64,000 bases of DNA from Kitagawia praeruptora (GCA_037693485.1 CM075348.1:6448001-6512000); one strand, 5' to 3'; shown: positions 22,269 to 33,205, counted from the stretch's first letter. A program made the numbers and translations. The notes: a model not told the origin generated them from the letters alone.

Positions 22269-22459
22269 GACGAATTGTGAATAATACGCTGAGACCAGCA
22301 ATCCCAAGCAACTGTGATTCTGAATGGAAAAGGCTCATGGAGCATTGTTGGTCTCCTAATCCCGTGGCCAGGCCATCTTTCACTGAAATCACCAGTCGCC
22401 TACGTGTGATGACTAAAGCTTGTCAAACCAGAGGACAGGTTCACAAGGCATCTAATTAG
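22269..22459 (+). pseudogene. Last exon of the Raf-like MAPKKK pseudogene
   Basis: After a ttcag acceptor the frame reads RIVNNTLRPAIPSNCDSEWK, then LMEHCWSPNPVARPSFTEI, SRLRVMTKACQ and a stop at 22457-22459. This is the C-terminal lobe end (subdomain XI, CW.....RP.F) of plant Raf-like MAPKKKs, the same family as the exons at 11700-12937. The exon itself is intact and could be spliced, but without the kinase core no active kinase can result. Confidence 0.78.
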
Positions 22460-23561
22460 GGAACTAATTTATTTTGTTCATGTTTCTGCAATAGCTATCA
22501 GAATTTATAATTCATTCATGGTACTAATGTAATGATTGTGCACACTTTATTCTGATGAGGGGATTTTTTTTCTCAACTCTTCATGAAGAGAATATACCAT
22601 TTTATATAAGATAATCTAATTCTCTTTTTTTCCCTGGTTCTAAACACCATTTTTTTCACATAATTAGGTTATTCACATCTACATTAGTAAAAACCCTTGA
22701 TAATAATTACTAAAACACAATTCCAAACCTAATCACATTTGTAGCTTGCATTACTAATTAAACACAATTCTAAACCTAATCACATTTTTAGCATAACATT
22801 ACATTGCTAAAGGAAACCAAGCCTTCTATTCTGCTTAAAAATTCAATTGATTACATCATGCAGTCTTTCAATATTTCAACCATATCTTGTCTCTGAATGG
22901 TACCTTAGAGATTTTCTCTATAACTGAAAATTCTATTGTGATAAACTTTGTTTTATCTCCATTAATTTTTTTTTTGGATTCAAAATTGTAAACTGCATGA
23001 CTGCATCAAATAAATAAATAAACTTGCATGCATATGTTTCCATGCATTCCTTTGATATATACTTGAACCCTCGACCTTTTATTAATATTTGGTCCGGATA
23101 TTCCCTAGGCTTGAGGAGGAATGTAATAAACGTAGTGAAGATTCACCAAAAATTCTGAAATGCATCGAAGCTCAAACTTACGCAATGTGAATATGTGATT
23201 TGAATTTCCATCTGAATTAACAGAAATGTAAATTATCAGATCTCGTCTTACCTTGGTACACATCTATCAGCTCAGGAACTTCCTCCTCGTGTGCAGGGCG
23301 AAGTTCTCCAAAAGCTCTCTTTCAGTGCAATATTGAAAAATAGCAAGTGCAAAATAATGGTTAAATTCCTTAACTGAGAAGGAAATAATAGTCCCAATAA
23401 TAGTACCTCAGATGGTCAAAATGGAAGCAACTAACAGCAAACAGAATGTAAAAGGATACAAAATGAAGAAAAGAATATAAGAATTTTGACTTGTCCAGCA
23501 TTTTCTGATGAGTTGCTCTTGCTCAGTGATCCATTGATCAATGAAACCGCTCAGAATTTTA
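22460..23561. other. Intergenic region between MAPKKK remnant and GRAS gene
   Basis: Mostly AT-rich. An imperfect tandem duplication of about 50 bp lies around 22705-22800 (acacaattc(c/t)aaacctaatc). On the minus strand about 23253-23325 could be an isolated exon (frame reading AFGELRPAHEEEVPELIDVY, then a gtaaga donor), but I cannot assign it to a family. Confidence 0.45.
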
Positions 23562-25202
23562 TTATATCCTCCTCAGGATATATGAAGATGATGAAGCACT
23601 GTGAGTTTGCCATGCAGATGCCATCATTATAGGTCTCCCTTTCCATCCAAGTAGCAAACAATTTTTTTCAGTAGCTAGAGTATATCCATTACTCTCATAA
23701 AGAGATACCGTCAAGCTTGTTTGGTTTGTACACTTTAATCCTACACTCTGAAAACCAGCTCGGCTGAGTTGCCTTCTCCATTGATCTGCTCGATCATACC
23801 TTTGGATTCTATCTGCACCTTCATATGCCACGATGTTCCTTATTTCCTCTGCAAAATATAGTTTCTCAATCTTCATCCTTTCGATGCTGTTTCGTGGAAT
23901 ACTTGACTCAAGTGAATCAAAAACAGCTGAATAGTAGTGAAGGGATTCAAGGAATCTTCCTAAAAAGAAGGGTCCATTTAGGTTTGCATCTTGTTCCACA
24001 ACTGTTAGAAGTGTTGGTTCTAGTTTCTTGATTGCTTGAAGGATTATCTTGAGGGAGCCTCTACTTTCTTTGACATATTTGTGCAATTGCATTATACTAT
24101 TTACGATCAAAGCTTCTCCATCTCTGAGGTTGAGATTTTCTTTGGTTAGTCGTGATGGTGTTACAGCCTCATCTAATTTGCAGAATTCAACGGAAATTCC
24201 CAGTGATTCAGCTTCAACAATAGTACCTTGCATCTGATTTTCTTCCACACAGAGATCACTGATGCCGGTGATTCTGATTAGTTTCGGAGGCCCTCCTAAC
24301 CGGGAAGCCAATGTTCTAAGCAAATAAAGCCATTGAAGTGTATGTTCCATTCCAAGATCTACAATATGCAAGAAATCCTTTCCCTCTGCTGCTTGGCATA
24401 TAGCATCATTTGCAGCCATAAATCCAAAATTAATGTAGGGAGTTGTCTGGTGAAGTAAATAAAAAGCTTCTAGTTTCTCTTCTTTGGTGATCAATGATTG
24501 ATCACCTAAACCATTTGTCAATATACCATTTGCTTTAACATAATTAAGAAGTGACAATCTTGATTTCAATCCCATAGCAAAACAATAAGAGACTCTTTGC
24601 AACGAATCACCCCAAGGGCTTACCAAAGTCCAGATTTGGCTTAGCATTGTGTGTGCATGTTGAATGTCTCTGCAGCCAACAGCCTCTGCACATGCCAACA
24701 ACAAATGCACTAGGTGAAGCCCCTGATCCACCCGGCATACCTCTTCAACATCATTAGGTCTGTCCTCTGCTATTAGTCCGGCATCTTCATAGATATTACT
24801 AATCACCAGCTCATCCCCTTCAACCATCATAGGAATGTAATCGTAATCAATGGTCATTGCAAAATTCTCATGATCGTCATGAAATTGCTCAAATGGCTCT
24901 TGTTTATCATTAAAGTGCTCATTGGTGCAATATTCAGTGTTGAAGAAACTGTCGACAAACAATTCCTCCTGGTAAGCTTGAATTCCAGCACTAATACTAT
25001 CAGAAGGAAGCCACAGGTCAGCCTCATTTAGTGTGTATGTTTCCTCCTGACACTCTTCTTGTTCTTGCTCCATACGGGCAGGACAGAACTGTCGAATTGC
25101 GAAATCTTGGTTGAAACTTTTCTGAGAAGGGAAGGAGAGCCAAGTGTTCATGGCTTCCATTTCTTCTTCTAACATTTGATAGCTAGCTATATAAGAAGAC
25201 AT
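23562..25202 (-). CDS. GRAS-family transcriptional regulator, RAD1-like
   Basis: A single uninterrupted frame of 546 codons, no intron, as usual for GRAS genes. Residues about 1-160 are acidic and variable. The GRAS domain starts near residue 165 with LHLVHLLLACAEAVGCRDIQ (LHR I). The VHIID-equivalent reads LHIVDLGMEHTLQW, followed by GGPPKLIRITGI (LHR II), PFYRE/RVER-like segments (PFFLGRFLESLHYYSAVFDS, EIRNIVAYEG), and the SAW end (WRRQLSRAGFQ, LLLGWKGRPIMMASAW). The SPWGDSLQRVSYCFAMGLKS segment resembles the RAD1 group of GRAS proteins linked to arbuscular mycorrhiza. That subgroup call is from memory and less certain than the family call. GRAS proteins act in the nucleus. Start chosen at the first ATG of the frame. 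Confidence 0.93.
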   Translation of the reverse strand: MSSYIASYQMLEEEMEAMNTWLSFPSQKSFNQDFAIRQFCPARMEQEQEECQEETYTLNEADLWLPSDSISAGIQAYQEELFVDSFFNTEYCTNEHFNDKQEPFEQFHDDHENFAMTIDYDYIPMMVEGDELVISNIYEDAGLIAEDRPNDVEEVCRVDQGLHLVHLLLACAEAVGCRDIQHAHTMLSQIWTLVSPWGDSLQRVSYCFAMGLKSRLSLLNYVKANGILTNGLGDQSLITKEEKLEAFYLLHQTTPYINFGFMAANDAICQAAEGKDFLHIVDLGMEHTLQWLYLLRTLASRLGGPPKLIRITGISDLCVEENQMQGTIVEAESLGISVEFCKLDEAVTPSRLTKENLNLRDGEALIVNSIMQLHKYVKESRGSLKIILQAIKKLEPTLLTVVEQDANLNGPFFLGRFLESLHYYSAVFDSLESSIPRNSIERMKIEKLYFAEEIRNIVAYEGADRIQRYDRADQWRRQLSRAGFQSVGLKCTNQTSLTVSLYESNGYTLATEKNCLLLGWKGRPIMMASAWQTHSASSSSYILRRI

Positions 25203-25263
25203 TGACAGGTTATGTAATCTTGGTCAGCAACCTCCTCTTATACATGACCTTTTCTTGCCTCAA

Positions 25264-25272
25264 ATATATAAT
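25264..25272 (-). promoter_or_regulatory. Candidate TATA box of the GRAS gene
   Basis: On the minus strand this reads attatatat, about 62-70 bp upstream of the GRAS start codon, a plausible distance for a plant core promoter. It is an AT-rich word in AT-rich DNA, so chance occurrence is possible. Confidence 0.35.
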
Positions 25273-26316
25273 GAATAACTTTCCAGTTGTTTGCCTGTCA
25301 TCAACCCCTTAGGATTTACAAGCCACAGGCCCACAGCATTTTATCTTTCAGACTTTCACTGTCATCACAGAAGTGATAGGAAAAGGAGTACCATATTTAG
25401 ACCAGGGAATTTTATGCTTATGTCATGCACCAACATACACAAATATCTTTCGAGAAATGTTTAAATTTGAAAATACTACCTAAATATGTGAATTTATACG
25501 ATACGAAAATACACGATGAAAAAACCAATATTACCAAACTTTACCACATTCTACCAAACAAAACAAATATTAAGCCAACTAAACATCATTTGGTACAACT
25601 GTTAGTTTGACAAAAAGAAAACATGTCAGAACTGAAAATAAAGCCAACTAAATCAAATTGATTTCACCATATTCATGTTGATTTATTATAATTTAATTAA
25701 TTTATTCACACTTAAAGCTAGCCGGCCATAAGGAATTTACAAGCAGGGATTGATTGGTTGATTAGTTGCAAAGCATCATTGATTAGCACAAGCAAGGTCC
25801 AACATTTTCATGGTGTCATTTGTTTGTTTTTCACCAAAATTTATCTCTTTTTCATCGTTCGGCCAACAAGCAATGAGACATTTCAAGTTGGCCTATGCTT
25901 GATGACACTATTTTTTTTTACTAAATTGCTTGATGATACTATTCTCATCTTTTACATGATCAATAATACATTTATAATCATTCTTAGATGCAAATTATAT
26001 TTTATATCATCTCGATTTGCTTTATAATGCATTTTTTTTTTCGAGTTTATCATTCTTGAATCCGAATATTTTACATCATCTCGATTTGCTTTACAATGCA
26101 TTATATTACTTTTTTCTTTTGAGTTTTTTTACGATGATTTTTCGATAACATCGCAGAACAATTGTAGGAAATTCCTCTACCATACATTTTAAGCACGAAG
26201 CTTGTTTTCAATAATATTGAAGTTTCCATGTGGTAGTTGTGCCAGATGTAAGTTGGTTGAACAGATTTTGTAGGCAATCTAAGGAGGAGTATATGCAAAG
26301 CTTTTAATATTACAAT
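25273..26316. other. Upstream region of the GRAS gene, no gene recognised
   Basis: AT-rich with short non-credible open frames. A word catctcgatttgctttataatgcatt is present twice with one change (about 26008 and 26075), indicating a small local duplication of about 67 bp. Confidence 0.5.
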
Positions 26317-26872
26317 CAGGGGTGTGCACGGGTCGGTTCGGCTCGGTTTTTACCGGAAACCGTTACCAAACCGTATATGTCGGTTCGGTTCGGTTTTTAC
26401 CTATTAACCGTAACCGAACAGTTTGAAACGGTTTTTTTCGGTTCGGTTAACCGTTTGTCAATTTTGGTTTTTTTTACGATTTTTTTATATTCTATCTAAT
26501 TAAAAAATATTTTATAAATTAAATAGTAATATAGGAGTATTTTTTATAGGCTAAATTTCATTAAAATAACGAGGATACATGAGAAATCAAGCACATTGGA
26601 GCAAAAATTACTATACTAATCACATTAGTATTATGTATAGTAAGTAATATATTATTATATAATCATATTATATTAATATAAATATATATATATATATAAT
26701 ATTATATAAACGGTTCGGTTTTTGGAATAAAACCGTAACCGTTACCAAACCGTTCCGTCGGTTCGGTTCGGTTACGATTTTTCCGGTTTTTGTCGCTTTC
26801 GATTTTTTTGATACGGTTTTTTCGATTTTTCGATTCGATTTCGATTTTTCGGTTTTTTTTTGCTCACCCCTT
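26317..26872. mobile_element. hAT-like non-autonomous element rich in cggttcggtt words
   Basis: Starts caggggtgtgcacgggtcgg and ends tgctcacccctta, giving short imperfect inverted termini (aggggtgngca). Both terminal thirds are dense in (c)ggttcggtt / aaccgtaacc words in opposite orientations, with an AT-rich middle. This architecture is common among plant hAT MITEs. No clean 8-bp target duplication is visible, so the boundaries are approximate. Confidence 0.6.
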
Positions 26873-27838
26873 AGACATTGCCAAAAACTTAGTCATGTGT
26901 TTGTTGTATGCATTTGTAGCAATAGTGAAAGAGTTTGGAATGAAATGAAGCCTTCTTTCGATTAATTTTTTTTTCGCTACATGTTAAATAGTTTGGAATT
27001 TCGATCCTTGTTTTTATCCTAAAATAGGCCAGGACGCAAGGCATATGAATCATTTTTACCACATATTTAATCATTTTTAACCAAAATAATGCTTTCGGAA
27101 AGAATTGACCAAAAATACACTTTTGTTACGCATTTGCAAAGGGCTTAACTAAAAAATTTTAAAAAAACCACCTATTACGCATGTTTTAGGTGGGTAATAA
27201 AAAAAATTATGTTACTCCTATGCCAAATGCGTAACACCTTAATACCCACACATGAAATGCGTAATAGCTTAATATTTAGGGTTAAATAATTTCCATTCGG
27301 GGTTCAACGGGTTCGAATATTTGGGGTTTAACAATATTAAATTTTTTAATTAAAATTTTTAAATTTATCTGTTTCCTTACGGGTTCAACAATTAACTTTT
27401 GGGGTTCAACTTTTTCATTTCGGATTTTAAAAATATTCGGAATTACGAATAAACCATATACGAACCGTATAAGTAACCATCGGGTAGTGGGGAGGTGGGG
27501 TACCAAAAAAACAAAAAAAATAGTTAACCGTCGGTAGTGGACAGTGGGGTACCAAAATTTACAAACAAAATCTCGATTGTTGTTATTTGTTAACCATCGG
27601 AACTTTTTTTTTATTGTTGTTTTATTTTATTAAAATAATAATGTTTAGATATTTTATATTAAAATAATATTGGGTTCAACGGGTTCCAATATTTGGGGTT
27701 TAAAAATATTAAATTTTTTAATGAAAATTTTAAAATTTATCTTTATTCCATTACGGGTTCAACAATTAACTTTTGGGGTTCAATTCTTCCATTTCGGGTT
27801 TTAGAAATATTCGGAATGAGGAATAAACCGTATACGGA

Positions 27839-27859
27839 TTTAGGGTTTAGGGTTTAGGG
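27839..27859 (+). repeat. Interstitial telomere-type repeat (TTTAGGG)3
   Basis: Three perfect copies of the plant telomere heptamer in tandem, followed by a gttgttac break and then an inverted aaaccctaa. Too short to imply a former chromosome end. Such runs also arise by DNA repair. Confidence 0.8.
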
Positions 27860-27888
27860 TTGTTACTAGACCCAAAACCCTAATTTAT

Positions 27889-27924
27889 CCTGATTTTTAA
27901 ACGCATTAGCGTTTAAAAATCAGG
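27889..27924. other. Perfect 36-bp palindrome (16-bp arms, 4-base loop)
   Basis: The arms are cctgatttttaaacgc and its exact reverse complement, separated by atta. It occurs between the second and third 373-bp repeat copies. It may form a cruciform or RNA hairpin; no function is evident. Confidence 0.9.
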
Positions 27925-28027
27925 CCGCCGGATTCAATTTTATAATTTTAAAATTTATCTGTGTTCCATTAGGGGTTCAACGATTAATCTTTGGGGTTCA
28001 ATTTTTGCATTTCGGGTTTTATAAATA

Positions 28028-28793
28028 CTAGCCTATAACCCGTGCAAAGCACGGGTTGCTTTTAATTTTTTGTAATTTGTTTATAAAGTAATATAATATT
28101 ATAAATATTAATTTTAATTTGCTATAGTGTAATTTGTTATTTGTTTAATATGTTTTTTAATATTAAAAAAATAGGGTTGAACCAAACTACCAATTATCCC
28201 CTAGTTTAATACTATTATAAGCGAAATAGGATATATTTGGTTGTCGATTTGGTACTCTTTTGTTGGTCACTCATTTTGGTCACTCTTTGATTTGCTTAAA
28301 TCTATATTATTAATAATAAAAAAATGTTAAAAACACACAAAACACTCTTCTGTTAAACACTCTTCTCTTAAACACTCTCCTGTTAATAAAATTAAAAAAA
28401 CACACACGCCACTCCTCTCGATCAAAACTCTCGGCTAAATCTTTGCTTACCCGGGAATGTTTTTAGGTAGATAAAATATTAATTAAATTTATTTTTAATT
28501 GAACTAAAATTATGGCTAAAAAATATGGTTGAACCAAACTACCAAATTACCAATTATCCCCTAGTTTACTTATTATAGTACATTCTCCTGTTAATAAAAT
28601 TAAAAAAACACACACACACGCAACTCCTCTCGATCAAAACTCTCGGCTAAATCTTTGCTTACCCGGGAATGTTTTTAGGTAGATAAAATATTAATTAAAT
28701 TTATTTTTAATTGAACTAAAATTATGGCTAAAAAATAGGGTTGAACCAAACTACCAATTATCCCCTAGTTTACTTATTATAGTATAGTATAGA
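28028..28793 (-). mobile_element. Non-autonomous Helitron
   Basis: Read on the minus strand it starts TCTATACTATACTATAATAAG-like and ends with the hairpin cccgtgctttgcacggg followed by ttataggCTAG, the Helitron 5' TC and 3' CTRR signatures. It is inserted between A and T of aaat. Comparison with the neighbouring 373-bp repeat copy, where the same site reads aaatattcgg without an insert, confirms both borders exactly. A block of about 205 bp inside is duplicated in tandem (from about 28373 and 28580). No Rep/helicase is encoded. Confidence 0.88.
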
Positions 28794-29052
28794 TTCGGAA
28801 TGACGAATAAACCGTATTAAAAATACAATTTAATTATAAAAAAATAAGAAAAATATATGTATTACGCATTCCCTGAATGCTTAATATGTGTATTATGCAT
28901 CCAGAGAATGCGTAATATAAGGTGTTACCCTCCCAGCAAATGCGTGATAAGTTATTATTTTTAAAAAAAAATATTGATGTTACGCATTTAGAATTTGCGT
29001 AACAGGTGTTACGCATTCTCAAAATGCGTAACAAAAAGGTATTATTGGCCAA

Positions 29053-29561
29053 GCCTGTGCGCGTGTGGTATTCCAGCATGAGCATTAAAAATTGTGGTAT
29101 TCTTGTCCATTACCCCATTCCCCTGTTTCTCTTTTTCTTTTTTCTTATTCGAGCAAATTCCGATTGAGTTTTTTTCATCCCCTTTTGCGTTCCGCTCAAG
29201 TCCCGAGCTGGGTTTTGATTATAGTCTGTTAATTTTCCCGCCGAGGTTGTAAATTTGTGTGTTAGATTTGTTTATCCATTGGGTTGTTATTGTGCGTAGG
29301 TTTTGTGCCGTTTGTGTTCCGTTGGTTCCGTTTATTTGTTTCCGAGTCTCTCGATTCTTTTGGGTGGAGTTAATTGATTTGTACTCGTTTGTTTGGTCGA
29401 TGTGTTTTTGCTGCATCAGAGATTCTCCCACTTAATCACTTCAATATTCATCTCTTGAGATCCGCTTTCGCCGATTTAGCAACGGTTCGCCGGTGTTTCT
29501 CTCTCTCCATATTTCTCAACTTTTTTAATCGTAATATATATTTTAGTTAGTTTTGTTATTA

Positions 29562-29631
<70 letters not shown>

Positions 29632-29720
29632 GTATTCTTATCTTTCGTATATATTGTGATCTTTATTTTACCTGCAATTAGGCGGGTATTTTGTGTGTTT
29701 TTCGCTCATTTGTTTTGTCG
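29053..29720. other. Sequence upstream of the LINE, with a (TTA)n microsatellite
   Basis: No gene is recognised. A nearly pure ATT/TTA trinucleotide run of about 75 bp is at 29557-29631, about 90 bp before the LINE start codon. Part of this stretch is probably the LINE 5' untranslated region. Confidence 0.55.
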
Positions 29721-32647
29721 ATGTCTCGTAATTTGCGTATTGGCAGTTTGAATTTAGGTACCTTAATGGGCAAATTTTTGGAGTTAGTGGACGTGCTGAA
29801 GAAGCGAAGAGTGGATGTGGCATGTATTCAAGAGACTAGGCGGAAGGGGGCTCAGTCAAGAGAAGCGAACGGATATAAATTGTGGTACTCAGGTCTTGCC
29901 AACTCGAGGAACGGAGTGGGTGTTCTTCTGGCGAAGGATTTAAAAGACAACGTTGTGGAAGTGAAGAGGTGTAACGACAGGATCATGTCCGTCAGAGTTG
30001 GGGTTGGGGAGAAGGTGGTGAACGTGGTATGTGCGTATGCCCCTCAAGTCGGTTTGGGCGACTCGGAGAAGGAGGCTTTCTGGGTCTAATTAGATGAGTT
30101 GGTTGGAAGTATTCCTGATGACCAACTTATAGTGGTGGGTGGCGATTTTAATGGGCACATTGGCGAGAGGGCAAATGGCTATATCAGCGCTCATGGGGAT
30201 TTCGGCTTCGGGGTCAGGAATGTCGGTGGGTCAGCGTTGTTGGAGTTTGCTACAGCTCAGGAGTTGGTAATTGTGAATTCTGTTTTTCAGAAGAGGGCTG
30301 AGCACCTCATCACCTTTAGTAGTGGGGGGCACAACACTCAAATCGATTAACTTCTTATGCGCAGGCGTGATGTTAGGGACTGCGTGGATTGCAAGGTGTT
30401 CCGGAGTGAGGCATGCGCGTCCCAACATCGTCTGTTGGCCATGGATCTATCCGTGGGGGGTCGAATTATTCGGAGAAAGAGCGTGGCTAGACCAAGAATC
30501 TTTTGGAAAGATTTGAAGGGCGAGAAGGCGGCCGAATTCAGGGAGTCTCTGATCAACGAAGGTTGTTTTGCGCGTGGTGGAGATGCAAATTCTAGGTGGA
30601 CCAACATGGCGGAGGCTATCCGGTGTGTAGGCGAGAAGGTGGTGGGGGTTTCCTCATGTAAGTTCAGTGGTCTTAAGGAGTCGTGGTGGTGGAACGAGGA
30701 GGTACAAAAGAAAGTGAAGGCTAAACTTGTGCTTTTCAAAGAGCTTGTGTCGATTGGTGCAGGGGAGGAGAGGAATCAAAAGATGGAAGCGTACAAGGTG
30801 GCGAGACGAGAGGCAAAGAAGGCTGTGGCGAAAGCCAAAGACGAAGCCTATGAGGGACTGTACAAGCGCCTAGATACCAAGGAAGGAGCGAACGCTATCT
30901 TTAAACTAGCTAAAGCTAGGGAGAGAGGGCGGCGCGACTTGGGTTCTATTATGTTTGTTAAGGATGAGGCAGGCCAAGTGTTAGTGAATGAAGATGCCAT
31001 TAAGGAGAGGTGGAGTTCATATTTTCATAATCCTTTCAATGAGGCGAGGAGGAGTGGTGCCGGTGTGGAGCAAGAGGTCCCCTGTTCGTCGGTGCTTTCT
31101 ATCGGTGCTTGTGAGCGTATCAGCAAGGAGGAAGTCAAGGGTGCCCTTCAAAAGATGGCTAGAGGGAAGGCGGTTGGTCCGGATCAAATCCCAATAGAGG
31201 TGTGGCTTTGTCTTGGTGAGATTGGCATTCATTGGTTTACATATCTGTTCAATGCTCTCCTTTTGGGTGTTAAGATGCCAGCTGAATGGAGACGTAGTTT
31301 TGTGGTTTCTTTTTTCAAGAACAAAGGCGATGCCCAGAGTTGCAGTAACTATCGGGGTATTAAATTACTCAGTCATACTATGAAACTTTGGGAGAGGGTG
31401 GTTGAATGTTGGATTAGAAGGGAAGCCGAAATCTCAGAGAATCAATTTGGTTTTATGCCTGGGAGATCGACGATCGAGGCTATTCATCTCGTTAAACGCC
31501 TTATGGAGAAGTTCAGGGATCGTCATAAAGACCTTCATATGGTGTTCATTGATCTTGAGAAGGCGTATGATAGCATCCCCCATGAAGCTATCTGGAAGAG
31601 CCTTGCAGAAATGAGAGTGTCTTCGTCGTACGTTAGGGCGATTCAAGACATGTACTCCCAAGCTAGCTCTTACGTCAGAACCCCTGTGGGTGACTCGCAC
31701 TTTTTCCCTGTTGAGATTGGGCGCCACCAGGGGTCGGCCCTTAGTCCCCTCCTTTTCGCCCTTATCATTGATGTCATGTCACGAGGGATTCAGGATGGCG
31801 TACCTTGGTGCATGCTCTTCGCTGATGATATCGTGTTTGTGGCAGAGTCGAGGGGGGAGGTGAACGAGAAGTTGGAGTTATGGAGATCTACTTTGGAGTC
31901 CCAAGGCTTGCGTTTGAGCCGGTCTAAAACCGAATACCTCTGGTGTAACTTCAGTGGTGAGGACAAAGAGGAAGGGGTGGAGTTTAGGATTGAAGATGAG
32001 ATCGTCCCTCGTACGGATAAGTTCAAGTATTTGGGTTCGATCATCCATAAGGAAGGTGAGATTGAAGACGATGTCACACATCGTATTAAGGCTGGGTGGT
32101 TAAGGTGGAGGGCAGCGTCAAGGGTGATGTGCGACAAGAAAGTACCTTTAAAGTTGAAAGGGGAATTCTATAGAGCGGCAATTCATCCTGCGATGTTGTA
32201 TGGTTCTGAGTGTTGGGTGGCGAAGAAGGCCCTCGAGAGCAAGTTGGAAGCAGCTGAGATGAGGATGTTGCGGTGGTCTTGTGGGCGAACGATGTTGGAC
32301 AGAATTCCGAATGTAGTTTTTAGGAGCGAGCTGGAGGTGGCACCTTTTTCTGCGAAAATTAGGGAAGGGAGGTTGAGATGGTTCGGTCACATCCGTAGAA
32401 GGCTGGCTAAGCCCCAGTGAGGAGGGTCGAGAGTCTTTCGGTTGCAGGGGTGAGGAGGAGAGGTAGACCGAGGAGGTCGTGGGAAGAGCAGCTTGGGTTT
32501 GATCTGAAGGCCTTAAACTTAATTGAGACCATGACCGCGGATAGAGGTGCTTGGAGGTGCCAGATCAGAGTGGTGGATTCTCTTTTAGGGAGCGGTTCTG
32601 TTGTTGAGAGCCTAAGAGTTGGGTTATCTCGGTTAGCGTTATCTTAG
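29721..32647 (+). pseudogene. RTE LINE ORF: endonuclease and reverse transcriptase, interrupted
   Basis: Starts at ATG 29721. Endonuclease motifs are RIGSLNLGTL, VACIQETRRKG, VVGGDFNGHIG and FSSGGHNTQID. RT motifs are GKAVGPDQIP, SNYRGIKLLSHTMKLWE, ENQFGFMPGRSTIEAI, VFIDLEKAYDSIP, GRHQGSALSPLLFALIID and the catalytic LFADDIVF. Two in-frame TAA codons (30087-30089 and 30348-30350) interrupt the endonuclease, and a small indel near 32405-32420 shifts the frame before the terminal RRRGRPRRSWEEQL segment. The 687-codon RT part is otherwise intact. Homologues are often misannotated as 'craniofacial development protein 2-like'. Confidence 0.88.
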
Positions 32648-32949
32648 TTTTTTCGGCTCTTTCGTGCTCATTTTTCATTTTTCATTGGCTTCTATCTTCT
32701 GGTTGTTCAATTGCAGGGAGATTACCGCGGTGGCATCGTGGATCTAAGTGTATTGCAGAGTGGAGTAGTCAATCCCCGGGGATCTATGTGAGGAGTCATC
32801 CTAGATCAGAGTGTGTCGAGAATGGAGTGGATAACCCCCGCGTAGGTAAGTCCCATGGGATCAAAATTATGGGCTCAGGCATGGCTACGACCTTTTCAAA
32901 AAATTTATGAAGTCGTTGTAAATATCACACACCATTTTTCTGTTGTGCA

Positions 32950-33078
32950 CTAAGCTGGGGGTCTTCACGGAAACAGCCTCCTTACCGTAAAAGGTAGGGG
33001 CATGGTCTGCGTACATCTCACCCTCCCCAGACCCTGCTCTGTGCGGGATATACTGGGTATGTTTGGTTTGGTTTGGTT
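32950..33078 (+). other. LINE 3' tail resembling the Au-SINE 3' end
   Basis: The block gggg-catggtctgcgtacatct, accctccccagaccctgctc and gcgggatatactgggtatg is what I recall as the conserved 3' end of plant Au-type SINEs. Such SINEs depend on a LINE with a matching tail. The terminal ggttt repeats mark the end of the element. Confidence 0.6.
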
Positions 33079-33205
33079 AATTCTAATTAAATTTAGTTGA
33101 TATATTATGAGGTCCAACTTTTTCTAACTTTTATGATAATATACTAAAATCCCATCATAATCATTGTTAGGACTTTCAGTTTCACCTCATGGTGATATAC
33201 CTTTT

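Larger units (their letters stand above)
27299..28027. repeat. About 373-bp tandem repeat, two and a half copies
   Basis: Copy 1 starts at 27299 and copy 2 at 27672 (ggttcaacgggttc(g/c)aatat). A partial third copy runs from about 27930 and is cut by the Helitron at 28028, resuming at 28794. Shared words are caacaattaacttttgggg and aataaaccgtatacg. Copies differ by about 10% by eye. Confidence 0.8.
27105..29052. mobile_element. TIR element with ttacgcat/atgcgtaa modules, hosting a Helitron
   Basis: The two ends are inverted repeats of about 30 bp: left ttgaccaaaaatacac followed by ttttgttacgcattt, right the same read inverted (ggccaa at 29047-29052). Within 200 bp of both ends the word ttacgcatt or its complement recurs about six times per side in alternating orientations. 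No transposase is visible. The interior holds two and a half copies of a 373-bp repeat, three telomere-type units, a 36-bp palindrome and a Helitron at 28028-28793. I could not find a target duplication, so the class is uncertain. Confidence 0.55.
29721..33078 (+). mobile_element. RTE-type LINE (non-LTR retrotransposon), nearly full length
   Basis: One continuous element on plus: AP-like endonuclease (29721-30350), reverse transcriptase (to about 32420), a short C-terminal region (to 32647), then about 430 bp of 3' untranslated sequence. It ends with a tail of ggttt repeats at about 33061-33078. Plants' RTE LINEs have a single ORF and simple-repeat tails, as here. Target duplications were not found. 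Confidence 0.85.

Noticed and set aside
27839..27859. Former telomere or chromosome fusion point
   Set aside because: Only three heptamers are present, within a transposon-like repeat; far too short for that inference.
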